Source: Candidatus Pullilachnospira intestinigallinarum (lineage in GTDB: Bacteria; Bacillota; Clostridia; Lachnospirales; Lachnospiraceae). From it: 64,000 bases of DNA. The notes below the pieces were generated by a model. It searched no databases and had not been told where the DNA came from. It was given only the letters and a program-made list of their open reading frames with translations. How positions within the stretch are numbered: position 1 is the first letter of the stretch; each line of letters starts with the position of its first letter. Shown in pieces: positions 51,957 to 60,130 of this stretch. The stretch covers positions 28,495 through 92,494 of the forward strand of contig DVIN01000043.1 of assembly GCA_018711275.1 (NCBI GenBank), in the 5' to 3' direction. The position numbers were made by a program, and so were the translations under genes.

Positions 51957-52691
51957 ATGAAAGTGAAGAAAATTCTTTCTGTAATTTTAATGGGAGTTAT
52001 GACAGCAGGGCTTCTGGCCGGCTGTGGATCAGAGACGTCCGGACAGGACAGCGCGGAGGATACTTCCCAGGAAACTGCGGATGTCCAGACCCAGGAAGAT
52101 ACCACCGGGCAGGATCAGGATAATACCGCAGGCCAGGAGGATGCAGCCGGTCAGGAGGAAGCGCAGGACAGCGCCGGTACCACCACCGGAACAGACAGTA
52201 CAGCATCCGGAAATGTACTGGTGGTTTACTATTCCGCCACAGGCAATACAGAAGAAGTGGCCAATACCATTGCGGAAGCCACCGGCGGGGATCTTTTTGA
52301 ACTGGAGTCTGTGGAACCCTATACCGGCGAGGAGCTGGACTGGACCAACAGCGACAGCCGGGTTTCTCAGGAACATGAGAATGAGGATCAGAGGAATGTG
52401 GAACTGGTTTCCAGTACGGTGGACAACTGGGATTCTTATGATATGGTGTTTATCGGGTATCCGATCTGGTGGGGTATCGCGGCATGGCCGGTGGATACGT
52501 TTGTAGAGGCGAATGACTTTACCGGAAAGACAGTGATCCCGTTCTGTACTTCTTCTTCATCAGGAATCGGGGACAGCGGAAATCTGCTGGCTGATCTGGC
52601 AGGTACAGGCGACTGGCAGGATGGAGAGAGATTCCGGTCAGGAGCTGATGAGGCGGATGTTCAGGAATGGGTGAACGGACTGGGATTGTAA
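51957..52691 (+). CDS. Exported flavodoxin-like lipoprotein
   Basis: 244 residues. Signal peptide MKVKKILSVILMGVMTAG with lipobox LLAGC (lipid Cys at residue 23). A 60-residue Ser/Thr/Gln/Asp-rich linker follows, then a flavodoxin domain from about residue 85: NVLVVYYSATGNTEEVANTI (FMN phosphate loop), then DMVFIGYPIWWGIAAWPVD and VIPFCTSSSSGIGDS. A flavodoxin tethered outside the cell is unusual and suggests extracytoplasmic electron transfer, perhaps with the DUF4405 neighbour. ATG 51957 follows AAAGGAGCAGGG; an in-frame GTG at 51936 is less likely. Its C-terminal third is duplicated at 54584-54818. Confidence 0.87.
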   Translation: MKVKKILSVILMGVMTAGLLAGCGSETSGQDSAEDTSQETADVQTQEDTTGQDQDNTAGQEDAAGQEEAQDSAGTTTGTDSTASGNVLVVYYSATGNTEEVANTIAEATGGDLFELESVEPYTGEELDWTNSDSRVSQEHENEDQRNVELVSSTVDNWDSYDMVFIGYPIWWGIAAWPVDTFVEANDFTGKTVIPFCTSSSSGIGDSGNLLADLAGTGDWQDGERFRSGADEADVQEWVNGLGL

Positions 52692-52721
52692 TTGTCAGGA
52701 ACAGAATAGTAAGAAATGTGG

Positions 52722-52756
52722 GCAGGGTGTGGTGTATGGCATCCTGCTTATTTTTT
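52722..52756 (+). terminator. Terminator after the flavodoxin lipoprotein
   Basis: GCAGGGTG (from 52722) pairs imperfectly with CATCCTGC, followed by TTATTTTTTA. It is similar in sequence to the terminator after the truncated copy at 54847. Confidence 0.6.
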
Positions 52757-52792
52757 ATTGTACAAAGATAGATTTAGGGGAAGTGACACTTT

Positions 52793-52840
52793 ATCTGAAT
52801 ATTCTTTCAGATAGATAAGCAGATTGTTCTGTGGTATACT
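52793..52840 (+). promoter_or_regulatory. Operator and promoter of the MNT-HEPN pair
   Basis: Inverted repeat ATCTGAA (52793-52799) / TTCAGAT (52806-52812), then an extended -10 TGGTATACT ending at 52840. The repeat covers the usual -35 zone, as expected for autoregulation. Confidence 0.55.
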
Positions 52841-52896
52841 ATGGGTGAACAGAAGGCAGAATCTCATGCAAGTTTGTATGAAAGGACGTGAACAAG

Positions 52897-53211
52897 ATGA
52901 TCAATAATGAGATCAATGCAATTAAAGACAGAATCTGTATGACTATCATGCCGAAACGGATCTATCTGTTCGGTTCCTTTGCTAAAGATACCTATAATGA
53001 GAACAGTGATTATGACTTTTATGTTGTTGTTCCTGATGATGCCGGGAACAAAATCGAACTGTCCCAGAAAGCATATAAGTCCCTCCGCGGAGTTCGTAAA
53101 CGTCCAGTAGATATTGTTGTGGGTTATGAATCATCTTTTGATGAAAGGGCGAAGGAAAATACCCTTGAAAAGGTTGTAAAGCAGGAGGGCGTGTTTTTAT
53201 ATGAAAAATGA
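52897..53211 (+). CDS. MNT-type nucleotidyltransferase (antitoxin of MNT-HEPN pair)
   Basis: 104 residues. Minimal nucleotidyltransferase: RIYLFGSFAKDTYNENSDYD carries the GS...DxD metal/NTP motif, with a further acidic position in RPVDIVVGYESSF. In type VII toxin-antitoxin systems MNT proteins AMPylate and silence the HEPN partner. ATG 52897 has AAAGGA ten bases upstream; a GTG at 52888 is possible. It overlaps the HEPN gene by 11 nt. AT-richer than the flanking genes. Confidence 0.85.
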   Translation: MINNEINAIKDRICMTIMPKRIYLFGSFAKDTYNENSDYDFYVVVPDDAGNKIELSQKAYKSLRGVRKRPVDIVVGYESSFDERAKENTLEKVVKQEGVFLYEK

Positions 53212-53650
53212 AAAGATTTTGAAAGAGTGGATGGAGTTTGCAAGGATGGATTTTCTAACGGCGAAACATCTATATGAGAATATGTACCCAAAACCGTTGG
53301 AGATTATTTGTTATCATTGTCAGCAGGCTATAGAAAAGCTGCTGAAAGGTGTTTTGATTTCCAGAGGCGTTACTATTAAGAAGACCCATGATCTCGGTCT
53401 ATTGGCGGAAATGCTGCAGGAATATACAGAAGTGGATGAAAAGTATCTTGAAATGTGTGATGATCTGACGCCATACGGAGTAAAGATTCGATATCCTCAG
53501 GAGCTGTTCATTGAAGAATACCATGTAAAGAAGGCTCTGGAAGAGACTCAGGAACTGTATGATTGGCTGTTGACATTGCTGTGGACAGAAAAGAAGGATT
53601 CAGAGGATGCAGAAGGGCAAGAAGAGTCAGGGGAGGAAAATTATTCTTGA
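53201..53650 (+). CDS. HEPN-domain protein (toxin partner)
   Basis: 149 residues of the HEPN family: WMEFARMDFLTAKHLYENM, CYHCQQAIEKLLKGVLISRG, KKTHDLGLLAEML, and VKIRYPQELFIEEYHVKKAL with the conserved R-YP that stands near the RNase motif in this subfamily. The strict RxxxxH RNase motif of active HepT proteins is not obvious, so RNase activity is uncertain. The C-terminus is acidic (EDAEGQEESGEE). ATG 53201 overlaps the MNT gene. Together they form a HEPN/MNT module. Confidence 0.83.
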   Translation: MKNEKILKEWMEFARMDFLTAKHLYENMYPKPLEIICYHCQQAIEKLLKGVLISRGVTIKKTHDLGLLAEMLQEYTEVDEKYLEMCDDLTPYGVKIRYPQELFIEEYHVKKALEETQELYDWLLTLLWTEKKDSEDAEGQEESGEENYS

Positions 53651-53668
53651 TATAAGTTATATATTTTT

Positions 53669-53711
53669 AAGTGCCATTTAAAGTACCAAAAGGTATTTTT
53701 AAATGGCACTT
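53669..53711. repeat. 43-nt inverted repeat after the HEPN gene
   Basis: AAGTGCCATTTAAA (53669-53682) and TTTAAATGGCACTT (53698-53711) are perfect 14-bp arms with a nested GTACC/GGTA pair. It may terminate the MNT-HEPN transcript although no clear U-run follows; it could also be a small mobile-element remnant. The next 240 nt to 53948 are AT-rich with no gene seen. Confidence 0.6.
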
Positions 53712-53948
53712 TGAATAGGGGCTCAGTAATTCTGTTTTGTACCATAAGTTTTTTTGAAATTGGTGACAGTAATCTTATAGCAGGAAGGCGAGAAATTTAG
53801 GCCAGGTGTATTGCAGGAGTATATAAGTTGGAATGGATAAATTGTAGATGTATTACCAAAAGAAAAATGAATATTAATTAAAGAGAACTTCTTAAGTAGA
53901 ACAATCTGAAAATTTTCAGGTGTATTTATTAATGTAGGAGGGAAGAAG

Positions 53949-54514
53949 ATGTCAATAGAAAATGAAGAAAAATGGCTTGAAGCAATAGAAAGAACTGGAT
54001 TTGATTTAGAGCATAAAATTTAAGGTATATTGAAACGACATAATTGGCATGTTATGAATAACTGCTATTATATTGACGATAGGACAGGAATGGATAGAGA
54101 AATTGATATAGTAGCGTACAAAGTGAAAGATACTAAAGATGTATTATTTTATTACAAAAAGAAGTTTATGAGAAGGTATTTGATGAATCAAAACACTATA
54201 GAATCGAAATGGCATGGAAAAAATTTTGTGATGAACTAGTGTATGAAAAGCATGAAGAAGAATTGAGAAATTCAGGAGATAATTGTTTTGGTAATTCATG
54301 GATTATCAAATTTGAATATGATAAGGAAAACTGTCTTTTGAAGATTTTTTGGGATTTTAGTTTTTACGCGAATCCTAAAGCTATTATTGATGAACTTAAT
54401 CAAGATAATGTCCTAAAAAATATAACCGCAGCAAAATTACAAAAATATTTTCATTATTCCAAGGGGGTCAAATTCTTCTTAGAACCTTATGGATTTATGA
54501 ATGGATATAGATGA
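53949..54514 (+). pseudogene. Decayed gene, possible PD-(D/E)XK-type nuclease
   Basis: Reads MSIENEEKWLEAIERTGFDL then EHKI, a stop at 54021-54023, and resumes in the same frame as GILKRHNWHVMNNCYYIDDR, TGMDREIDIVAYKV. After about 54150 it continues in another frame as LQKEVYEKVFDESKHYRIEM and on to LEPYGFMNGYR (54514). The E...G-W-V..N.YYID..TG..REIDIVA pattern is typical of restriction-endonuclease-like folds. One stop and one frameshift make it inactive. Very AT-rich. A start with GGAGGGAAGAAG is preserved at 53949. Confidence 0.7.
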
Positions 54515-54569
54515 CACAAAACACACTTTAGAATCCTGTTAAGTCCAGTAAAATCAAGGGCAAGGGGAG

Positions 54570-54818
54570 ATGACCTCCGGTTTGTATCCGATCTGGTGGG
54601 GTATCGCGGCATGGCCGGTGGATACGTTTGTGGAGAATAATGATTTCACCGGAAAAACGGTGATCCCGTTCTGCACATCTTCTTCTTCGGATCTGGGAGA
54701 GAGCGGGCAGCTGCTGGCGGAGATGGCAGGCACCGGTGACTGGCAGGAAGGTATGCGGTTCCGGTCGGGTGTTGACGCGGCGGATGTGCAGGAATGGGTG
54801 AACGGACTGGTGCTGTAA
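54570..54818 (+). pseudogene. C-terminal fragment of a second flavodoxin lipoprotein gene
   Basis: Homology to the flavodoxin at 51957 begins abruptly at 54584 (YPIWWGIAAWPVDTFVE) and runs to its stop (VQEWVNGLVL). The first 48 bases (54584-54631) are identical to 52458-52505, then about 80-85% identity by eye. Only the last 78 residues or so remain; the FMN phosphate loop and signal peptide are missing. The AT-rich island ends at this breakpoint. Confidence 0.9.
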
Positions 54819-54846
54819 GTGCTGAGAAGAGAATATTTTGGAAATG

Positions 54847-54880
54847 TGAGCAGGATACAAGGTATCCTGCTCATTTTTTC
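54847..54880 (+). terminator. Terminator after the flavodoxin fragment
   Basis: TGAGCAGGATAC (54847-54858) pairs with GTATCCTGCTCA (54862-54873), followed by TTTTTT. Confidence 0.88.
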
Positions 54881-54927
54881 AATCATAAAAGATAGTTTTG
54901 AGGAAAGTGATCTATCGGAAACTTCCG

Positions 54928-54964
54928 TGTTTTCCCGGCAGGCAGTGTAATTTACGGTGAAAAA
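54928..54964 (+). promoter_or_regulatory. 37-nt repeated upstream element, copy 2
   Basis: 33/37 identical to 51028-51064. It sits directly before a TATAAT (54969-54974) that has no good -35, and 40 nt before the response regulator start. This fits an activator site replacing the -35. Confidence 0.55.
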
Positions 54965-55004
54965 ATAGTATAATAAAATTCAAAGGAGAAACGGAGGTAT
55001 CTGC

Positions 55005-55682
55005 ATGAGACTGTTACTGATCGAAGATGAGAAAAGAATGGCCCAGGCGCTCTGCGAACTTCTGCGTCAGGAAAGATACGACGTGGATTCCTGCGGGGAC
55101 GGAAGGGAAGGCATGGACGCGCTGGAAACCCGGGCGTATGACCTTGTGATCCTGGATGTGATGCTTCCGGGAAAAAACGGATTTGAGATTGCGAAGGAAG
55201 CCAGAGAGAAGGGAATCCAGACGCCAATTCTGATGCTGACAGCCAAAAGTGACCTGGATGATAAGGTAACGGGTCTGGACTGTGGGGCGGACGATTATCT
55301 GACCAAGCCGTTTATGATGCGGGAACTGCTGGCAAGACTGCGGGCGCTGGCGAGACGGAATATCAATACTCCGGACGGTTCCCTTCGTTTTGGGGATATT
55401 GCGGTCAGCAGAGAAAATCTTACCCTGTCCTGCGGCAGTGATTCCGTGCGGCTGAGTGAGAAGGAGTTCCGGATTCTGGAATATCTGATCGCCAATCAGG
55501 GACATATTCTGACCAGGGATCAGCTGGCAGTAAAGATATGGGGTTATGACAGTGAGACGGAATACAATAATGTGGAGGTGTACATGTCCTTTACCAGAAA
55601 AAAGCTCGGCTTTGTAAAGGCAAAAACAGAGATCAAAGCGGTGAGGGGCATAGGATATGAGCTGAGGTACGCGGATGTTTAG
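55005..55682 (+). CDS. OmpR/PhoB-type response regulator
   Basis: 225 residues. Receiver domain (1-115) with acidic pocket LLIEDEKRM, phosphoacceptor Asp in LVILDVMLPGKNG, and LTAKSDLDDK and DYLTKPF. Winged-helix effector (about 125-223) with LSEKEFRILEYLIANQGHI and IKAVRGIGYELRYA. ATG 55005 follows GGAGGTATCTGC. It overlaps the kinase gene by 8 nt, and the VTC-DUF4956-Cthe_2159 genes follow. Confidence 0.95.
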   Translation: MRLLLIEDEKRMAQALCELLRQERYDVDSCGDGREGMDALETRAYDLVILDVMLPGKNGFEIAKEAREKGIQTPILMLTAKSDLDDKVTGLDCGADDYLTKPFMMRELLARLRALARRNINTPDGSLRFGDIAVSRENLTLSCGSDSVRLSEKEFRILEYLIANQGHILTRDQLAVKIWGYDSETEYNNVEVYMSFTRKKLGFVKAKTEIKAVRGIGYELRYADV

Positions 55683-56961
55683 AAAATCAAAACGAAAGAT
55701 TGTGGCCGCAATAATGGCTGTGCTGATTCTCCTTCTGGCAGGAACCTTCGGCATAATATATCTGGCCAGCTACGCGGATATGACAAAGGAAAACAGAGAG
55801 CTGCTAAAAGAATATGTTGCCAGCTATTCCCTTATGGACGAAACAGACGGACTGAAACCGGGCAAAGAAGAACCGGGAAGGACTGCGGAAACAGAAGACG
55901 CCAGAGGGAAAGGGGGATCTGACCGCCATCCCCAGCCTCCGCCGGCGCTGGAGCTTTCCACATTTTATTCCGTGGCCGTATCGTTGGAGGGAGAGATTCT
56001 GAAGGTGGATACGGCGGATGTCGCGGCTCTTGATCAGGAAGATCTGGTACAGCTGGCACTGGAGATTATTGAAAAGGGAAATTCCTCCGGTGTGGAGCGG
56101 AATCTGATCTACCGGATGGAAGAAAAAAAGGATTATATACTGGTGGCATTTCTCGATAATACCCTGATGCTAAAGAAGGCGGGCACACTCATCGAGTACA
56201 CATGGATTTTCGGCGGCATTACACTGGTGGCGCTGTTCTTCCTGGCGCGTTTTCTGGCCGGAAAAATCGTGGCGCCTCTGGAGGAAAGTTATCAGAGGCA
56301 GAAGCAGTTTATATCCGATGCGGGCCATGAACTGAAAACACCTGTGGCGGTAGTCAATGCCAATGTGGAACTGCTGGGCCGTCAGATAGGGGAAAACCAG
56401 TGGCTGGCCAATATCCGGTATGAAAATGAACGTATGTCGGCGTTGATTCTGCAGCTTCTGGAACTGGCGAAAACCGAGAACGTGACGCCTCCCATGGAGC
56501 GTGTGGATTACGGGCATCTGGTATGCGGCGAGGCGCTTCCCTTTGAGTCGGTGGCCTATGAGAAGGGAATCCGTCTTGTGACAGATATTGAAGAAGATAT
56601 CTGTGTCTGGGGAAATCCGGGACAGTTGAAACAACTGGTTTCCATCCTGACAGACAACGCCATCCGCCACAGCCGCCGGGGAAACTGTGTACGTCTGACA
56701 GTGAAAAAAGAAAAAAACAGCGCGATCCTGTCTGTGAAGAATCAGGGCGAGGAGATACCGCCGGAGCAGAGAAAGCATCTTTTTGAACGGTTTTATCGGA
56801 CGGATACGGCCAGAAGCGGGGAGGACGGGCATTACGGACTCGGGCTGGCCATAGCAAAAGCGATCTGCACGGCGCATAAAGGAAGCATCGGCGTCTGCTG
56901 TCATCAGCAGGAGGTGGAGTTTACCGCAAAGCTTCCGCTGCACAGGAACTTCGGACGGTAA
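55675..56961 (+). CDS. Sensor histidine kinase
   Basis: 428 residues. Membrane helix 1 (about 9-29), an extracytoplasmic sensor of about 135 residues with a Pro/Gly/charged stretch (KPGKEEPGRTAETEDARGKG), membrane helix 2 (about 170-192). The dimerisation box is SDAGHELKTPVAVVNAN with the phosphorylated His. The ATPase domain has N-box ILTDNAIRHSRRGN and GLGLAIAKAICTAHKG. A short HAMP-like link lies between helix 2 and the H-box. Partner of the overlapping response regulator. Confidence 0.93.
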   Translation: MFRKSKRKIVAAIMAVLILLLAGTFGIIYLASYADMTKENRELLKEYVASYSLMDETDGLKPGKEEPGRTAETEDARGKGGSDRHPQPPPALELSTFYSVAVSLEGEILKVDTADVAALDQEDLVQLALEIIEKGNSSGVERNLIYRMEEKKDYILVAFLDNTLMLKKAGTLIEYTWIFGGITLVALFFLARFLAGKIVAPLEESYQRQKQFISDAGHELKTPVAVVNANVELLGRQIGENQWLANIRYENERMSALILQLLELAKTENVTPPMERVDYGHLVCGEALPFESVAYEKGIRLVTDIEEDICVWGNPGQLKQLVSILTDNAIRHSRRGNCVRLTVKKEKNSAILSVKNQGEEIPPEQRKHLFERFYRTDTARSGEDGHYGLGLAIAKAICTAHKGSIGVCCHQQEVEFTAKLPLHRNFGR

Positions 56962-57047
56962 ATTGGCCGCCGGATTCCGGCAGGGTTCAATAATAGTTTA
57001 ATCTTCCTTCTGTACAATACGGATATCATAAGACAGGAGGAATTTTT

Positions 57048-57590
57048 ATGGCATATCAAACGGTTTTCAAAAGATATGAATTGAAATATTTGCTCACGGA
57101 AAGACAGAAGAAATGCGTCATGGAGGCTATGGAACCCTGCATGGCGCCGGATGCGTACGGCCGTACCACGATCCGCAATATTTATTTTGATACGGCCGAC
57201 TATCGGCTGGCCCGCCGTTCCATTGAGAAACCGGTCTATAAAGAAAAATTGAGGATACGCAGCTATGAGAAAGCATCCGGCGCAAGCCCGGTGTTTGTGG
57301 AACTGAAAAAGAAATACAAAGGGGTTGTCTATAAACGGCGGATTTCCATGCCGGAAAGGGAAGCCATGGAATGGACAACGGGAGAGACAGACCGGAAGGA
57401 GGACAGCCAGATTTCCAGAGAGATCGGATATTTCCTGCGCTTTTACGGGAATCTCAGGCCTGCAGGTTTTCTCACCTATCAGCGGGAAGCATTTTGGGGA
57501 AAGGAACAGAAGGATTTTCGGATTACCTTTGACCGCCTGGTTCTTTTCCGGCAGGAGGATATTTCTCTGGAATCCGATGTGTATGGAATA
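57048..57590 (+). pseudogene. VTC-domain (polyphosphate-polymerase-like) gene, 3' end deleted
   Basis: About 181 residues of VTC homology: MAYQTVFKRYELKYLLTERQ, IRNIYFDTADYRLARRSIEK, YKEKLRIRSYE, VFVELKKKYKGVVYKRRISM, ITFDRLVLFRQEDISLESDV. It breaks off before the last third (the usual VLMEIK-type lysine segment and C-terminal helices). The frame runs on through fused sequence to 57827 with unrelated residues. ATG 57048 with ACAGGAGG is intact. VTC tunnels make polyphosphate in yeast; the bacterial role is unproven. Confidence 0.85.
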
Positions 57591-58089
57591 CTCACTGGTC
57601 AACGGAAATGTGGGAACCGGTGTGGCCGTGGCGGGAGCTTTCAGCCTTGTCCGGTTCCGGTCCGTACCCGGTACGGCCAGGGAAATCTGTTTTCTGTTTC
57701 TGGCCATGGGGACAGGACTTGTCACCGGAATGGGATATCTGGGATTTGCCGTACTGTTTACCGTCGTCATGTCCGCGGCTTACCTGCTCTGTTGCCATGG
57801 AAAACCGGGGCAGGGAAAACAGGATGAGGCGTATAAGACAGTGACAGTGACCATACCGGAGGATCTGAACTACGGAGAGGTTTTTGATGACATTTTTCAG
57901 GAATACACTGTCCGGTGGGAGCTGATCACCGTAAAAACAGTGAATATGGGGAGTATGTTTCGCCTGACGTATCATGTGACGCTTCTGAATACTTCCCGGG
58001 AAAAGGAAATGATCGACCGGATGCGGTGCAGAAACGGGAATCTGGAGATCTGCATCTCCAGACAGGAGACAGTGACAGCGGAGCTGTAA
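57591..58089 (+). pseudogene. DUF4956 membrane protein gene, 5' end deleted
   Basis: From about 57595 a different frame reads LVNGNVGTGVAVAGAFSLVR, FRSVPGTAREICFLFLAMGT, GMGYLGFAVLFTVVMSAAYL, then a soluble C-terminal domain to ETVTAEL. This is the typical DUF4956 body starting at its third helix; the first two helices and the start codon are missing. DUF4956 genes usually follow VTC genes directly, so an internal, out-of-frame deletion joined the two. Confidence 0.85.
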
Positions 58090-58105
58090 AGCGTGGAGGT
58101 GCTCT

Positions 58106-60016
58106 ATGAAAATGAAAAAAGTGATGGCGCTGGGAATGACGGCCGCGCTTTGGATCTTTTCCGGCTGCGGCGGATTCTCTGTGCGGGGAACCGGAGAAGA
58201 AAGCGCGGCAGACGGGGAAGATGCGCAGACCGGGGACGGTTTTCGGGAGAACGGCGATGGCCGGGAAGCGGAGGATCCGCAGACTGCCGATGATTCCGCA
58301 ACCAAAGAGGATCAGACGGACAGCACGGCGTCCGAGGCACAGACAGATGAGGAGATGTTTACGGACAGGGATTATGAAACGGATTACGACGGGGAAAACT
58401 GTGTTTCCATCCGGCTGAACGGCAGTCAGGCGGAGGCCAGTTCGGACAGCGTCAGAATCTCGGGAAGCACGGTCACCATCACCGAGGAAGCGGTGTATGT
58501 GATCTCAGGGACACTTGACGACGGGATGATTCTTGTGGACGCTTCCGACGCGGACAAGATTCAGCTGGTGCTGCAGGGAGCGGAGATCAACAGCGAAACC
58601 TCCGCGCCCCTGTATATCCTGGAAGCAGATAAGGTATTTCTCACCCTGGCGGAAGGAACAGAGAATACGCTGTCCAATGGAGGCACATTCACAGCCATTG
58701 ATGACAGTACTATCGACGCGGCCATTTTTTCCAGACAGGACCTGACGATGAACGGATCCGGCTCGCTGACCGTGATATCGCCTGCAGGCCATGGCATCGT
58801 CGCAAAGGATGATCTGGCAGTCACAGGGGGCAGCTATACAGTTGAGGCGGCGTCCCATGGACTCAATGCCAACGACAGTGTCCGGATCACAGGGGAAACC
58901 TCGCTGAATATCCAGGCGGGCAAGGATGGAATTCATGTAGAAAATGAGGAAGATGCCTCCCTGGGCTTTTTGTATGTCTCCGGAGGAACGCTGGATATCC
59001 AGGCAGAGGGAGACGGCCTCAGCGCGGGAAGCTATCTGCAGATTTCGGACGGCGATTTCCGGATCCTGGCGGGAGGCGGAAGTGAGAACGGCGCCAGTGC
59101 TTCCTCGGACTCCTGGGGAGAATTCCGGGGAGGCCGTGGACCGGGACAGCCGGAAGGGGAGCACGAAAGCGGAGCGGATCAGGAGACGGCGGAGGCCAGC
59201 ACCAGCATGAAGGGGATGAAAGCAGTTTCCTGGCTGCTGATCACCGGCGGGAGCTTTTCGGTGGATTCCGCAGATGATTCCATTCATTCCAACGGAACCA
59301 TTACGGTGGAAAACGGCGACTTTCAGCTGGCTTCCGGGGATGACGCGGTTCATGCGGACGATACGCTGACAGTGGCGGACGGCTCCATCTGTATCACGGA
59401 AAGCTATGAGGGGCTGGAGGCTCTGCATATTTTCATACAGGGCGGGGAAATCGTCCTGACCGCCGATGATGACGGACTGAATGCCGCCGGTGGAAAGGAC
59501 TCCAGCGGAACAGAGGGCGGGCGGGACGCCATGTTTGGAAATCCGCCGGGCGCTCCGGGGGAAAAGGGAGGAGAGCAGAAGCTGTCCTCCAACGGAAGCA
59601 TTGAGATTTCCGGAGGAACACTGGATATCACCGCTTCCGGCGACGGTATTGACGCCAACGGAAGTGTTTCCATTTCCGGAGGATATACGGTGGTAACGGG
59701 ACCGACACAGGGGGATACCTCCACCCTGGATTACGATACCACCGCCGTGATCACCGGGGGAACCTTTATCGGGACCGGCGCCTCCGGTATGGCTCAGAGT
59801 TTCAGCGATTCGCAGCAGGGGGTGGTGGCGGTCAGCCTGGAAAATCAGCCCGCACAGACGACCATCACCATTGCCGATGCGGACGGAACGGTCCTGCTGG
59901 AATATACGCCGCAGATGGCATATGAGGTGGTGATCTACAGCAGTCCCCGGCTGGTATCCGGTCAGACCTATACCGTGACGGCCGGGGCGGTTTCCGGGGA
60001 GACGGAAGCCGGATAA
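58106..60016 (+). CDS. Surface carbohydrate-binding beta-helix lipoprotein (Cthe_2159 family)
   Basis: 636 residues. Lipoprotein signal peptide with lipobox IFSGC (lipid Cys at residue 21), an acidic Asp/Glu/Thr-rich linker to about residue 90, then right-handed beta-helix repeats: ITEEAVYVISGTLDDGMILV, IDAAIFSRQDLTMNGSGSL, repeated GGSYTVEAASHGLNANDSV, SGGTLDIQAEGDGLSAGSY, GGSFSVDSADDSIHSNGTI. The Cthe_2159 (DUF4353) family binds polysaccharides such as cellulose or pectin. A Gly/Glu-rich insertion sits at about 325-370. ATG 58106 follows GGAGGTGC. Last gene of the TCS-VTC-DUF4956 locus. Confidence 0.85.
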   Translation: MKMKKVMALGMTAALWIFSGCGGFSVRGTGEESAADGEDAQTGDGFRENGDGREAEDPQTADDSATKEDQTDSTASEAQTDEEMFTDRDYETDYDGENCVSIRLNGSQAEASSDSVRISGSTVTITEEAVYVISGTLDDGMILVDASDADKIQLVLQGAEINSETSAPLYILEADKVFLTLAEGTENTLSNGGTFTAIDDSTIDAAIFSRQDLTMNGSGSLTVISPAGHGIVAKDDLAVTGGSYTVEAASHGLNANDSVRITGETSLNIQAGKDGIHVENEEDASLGFLYVSGGTLDIQAEGDGLSAGSYLQISDGDFRILAGGGSENGASASSDSWGEFRGGRGPGQPEGEHESGADQETAEASTSMKGMKAVSWLLITGGSFSVDSADDSIHSNGTITVENGDFQLASGDDAVHADDTLTVADGSICITESYEGLEALHIFIQGGEIVLTADDDGLNAAGGKDSSGTEGGRDAMFGNPPGAPGEKGGEQKLSSNGSIEISGGTLDITASGDGIDANGSVSISGGYTVVTGPTQGDTSTLDYDTTAVITGGTFIGTGASGMAQSFSDSQQGVVAVSLENQPAQTTITIADADGTVLLEYTPQMAYEVVIYSSPRLVSGQTYTVTAGAVSGETEAG

Positions 60017-60130
60017 CACCGGAGGGGCGAAGCGTTTCATAGGAAAAATGAATAGATAGAGGAAATATTGCGCGGAGCGTATGGATATGATACCATGGAG
60101 AAAAACACGCAGAATAAGGAGTGATCTCAC

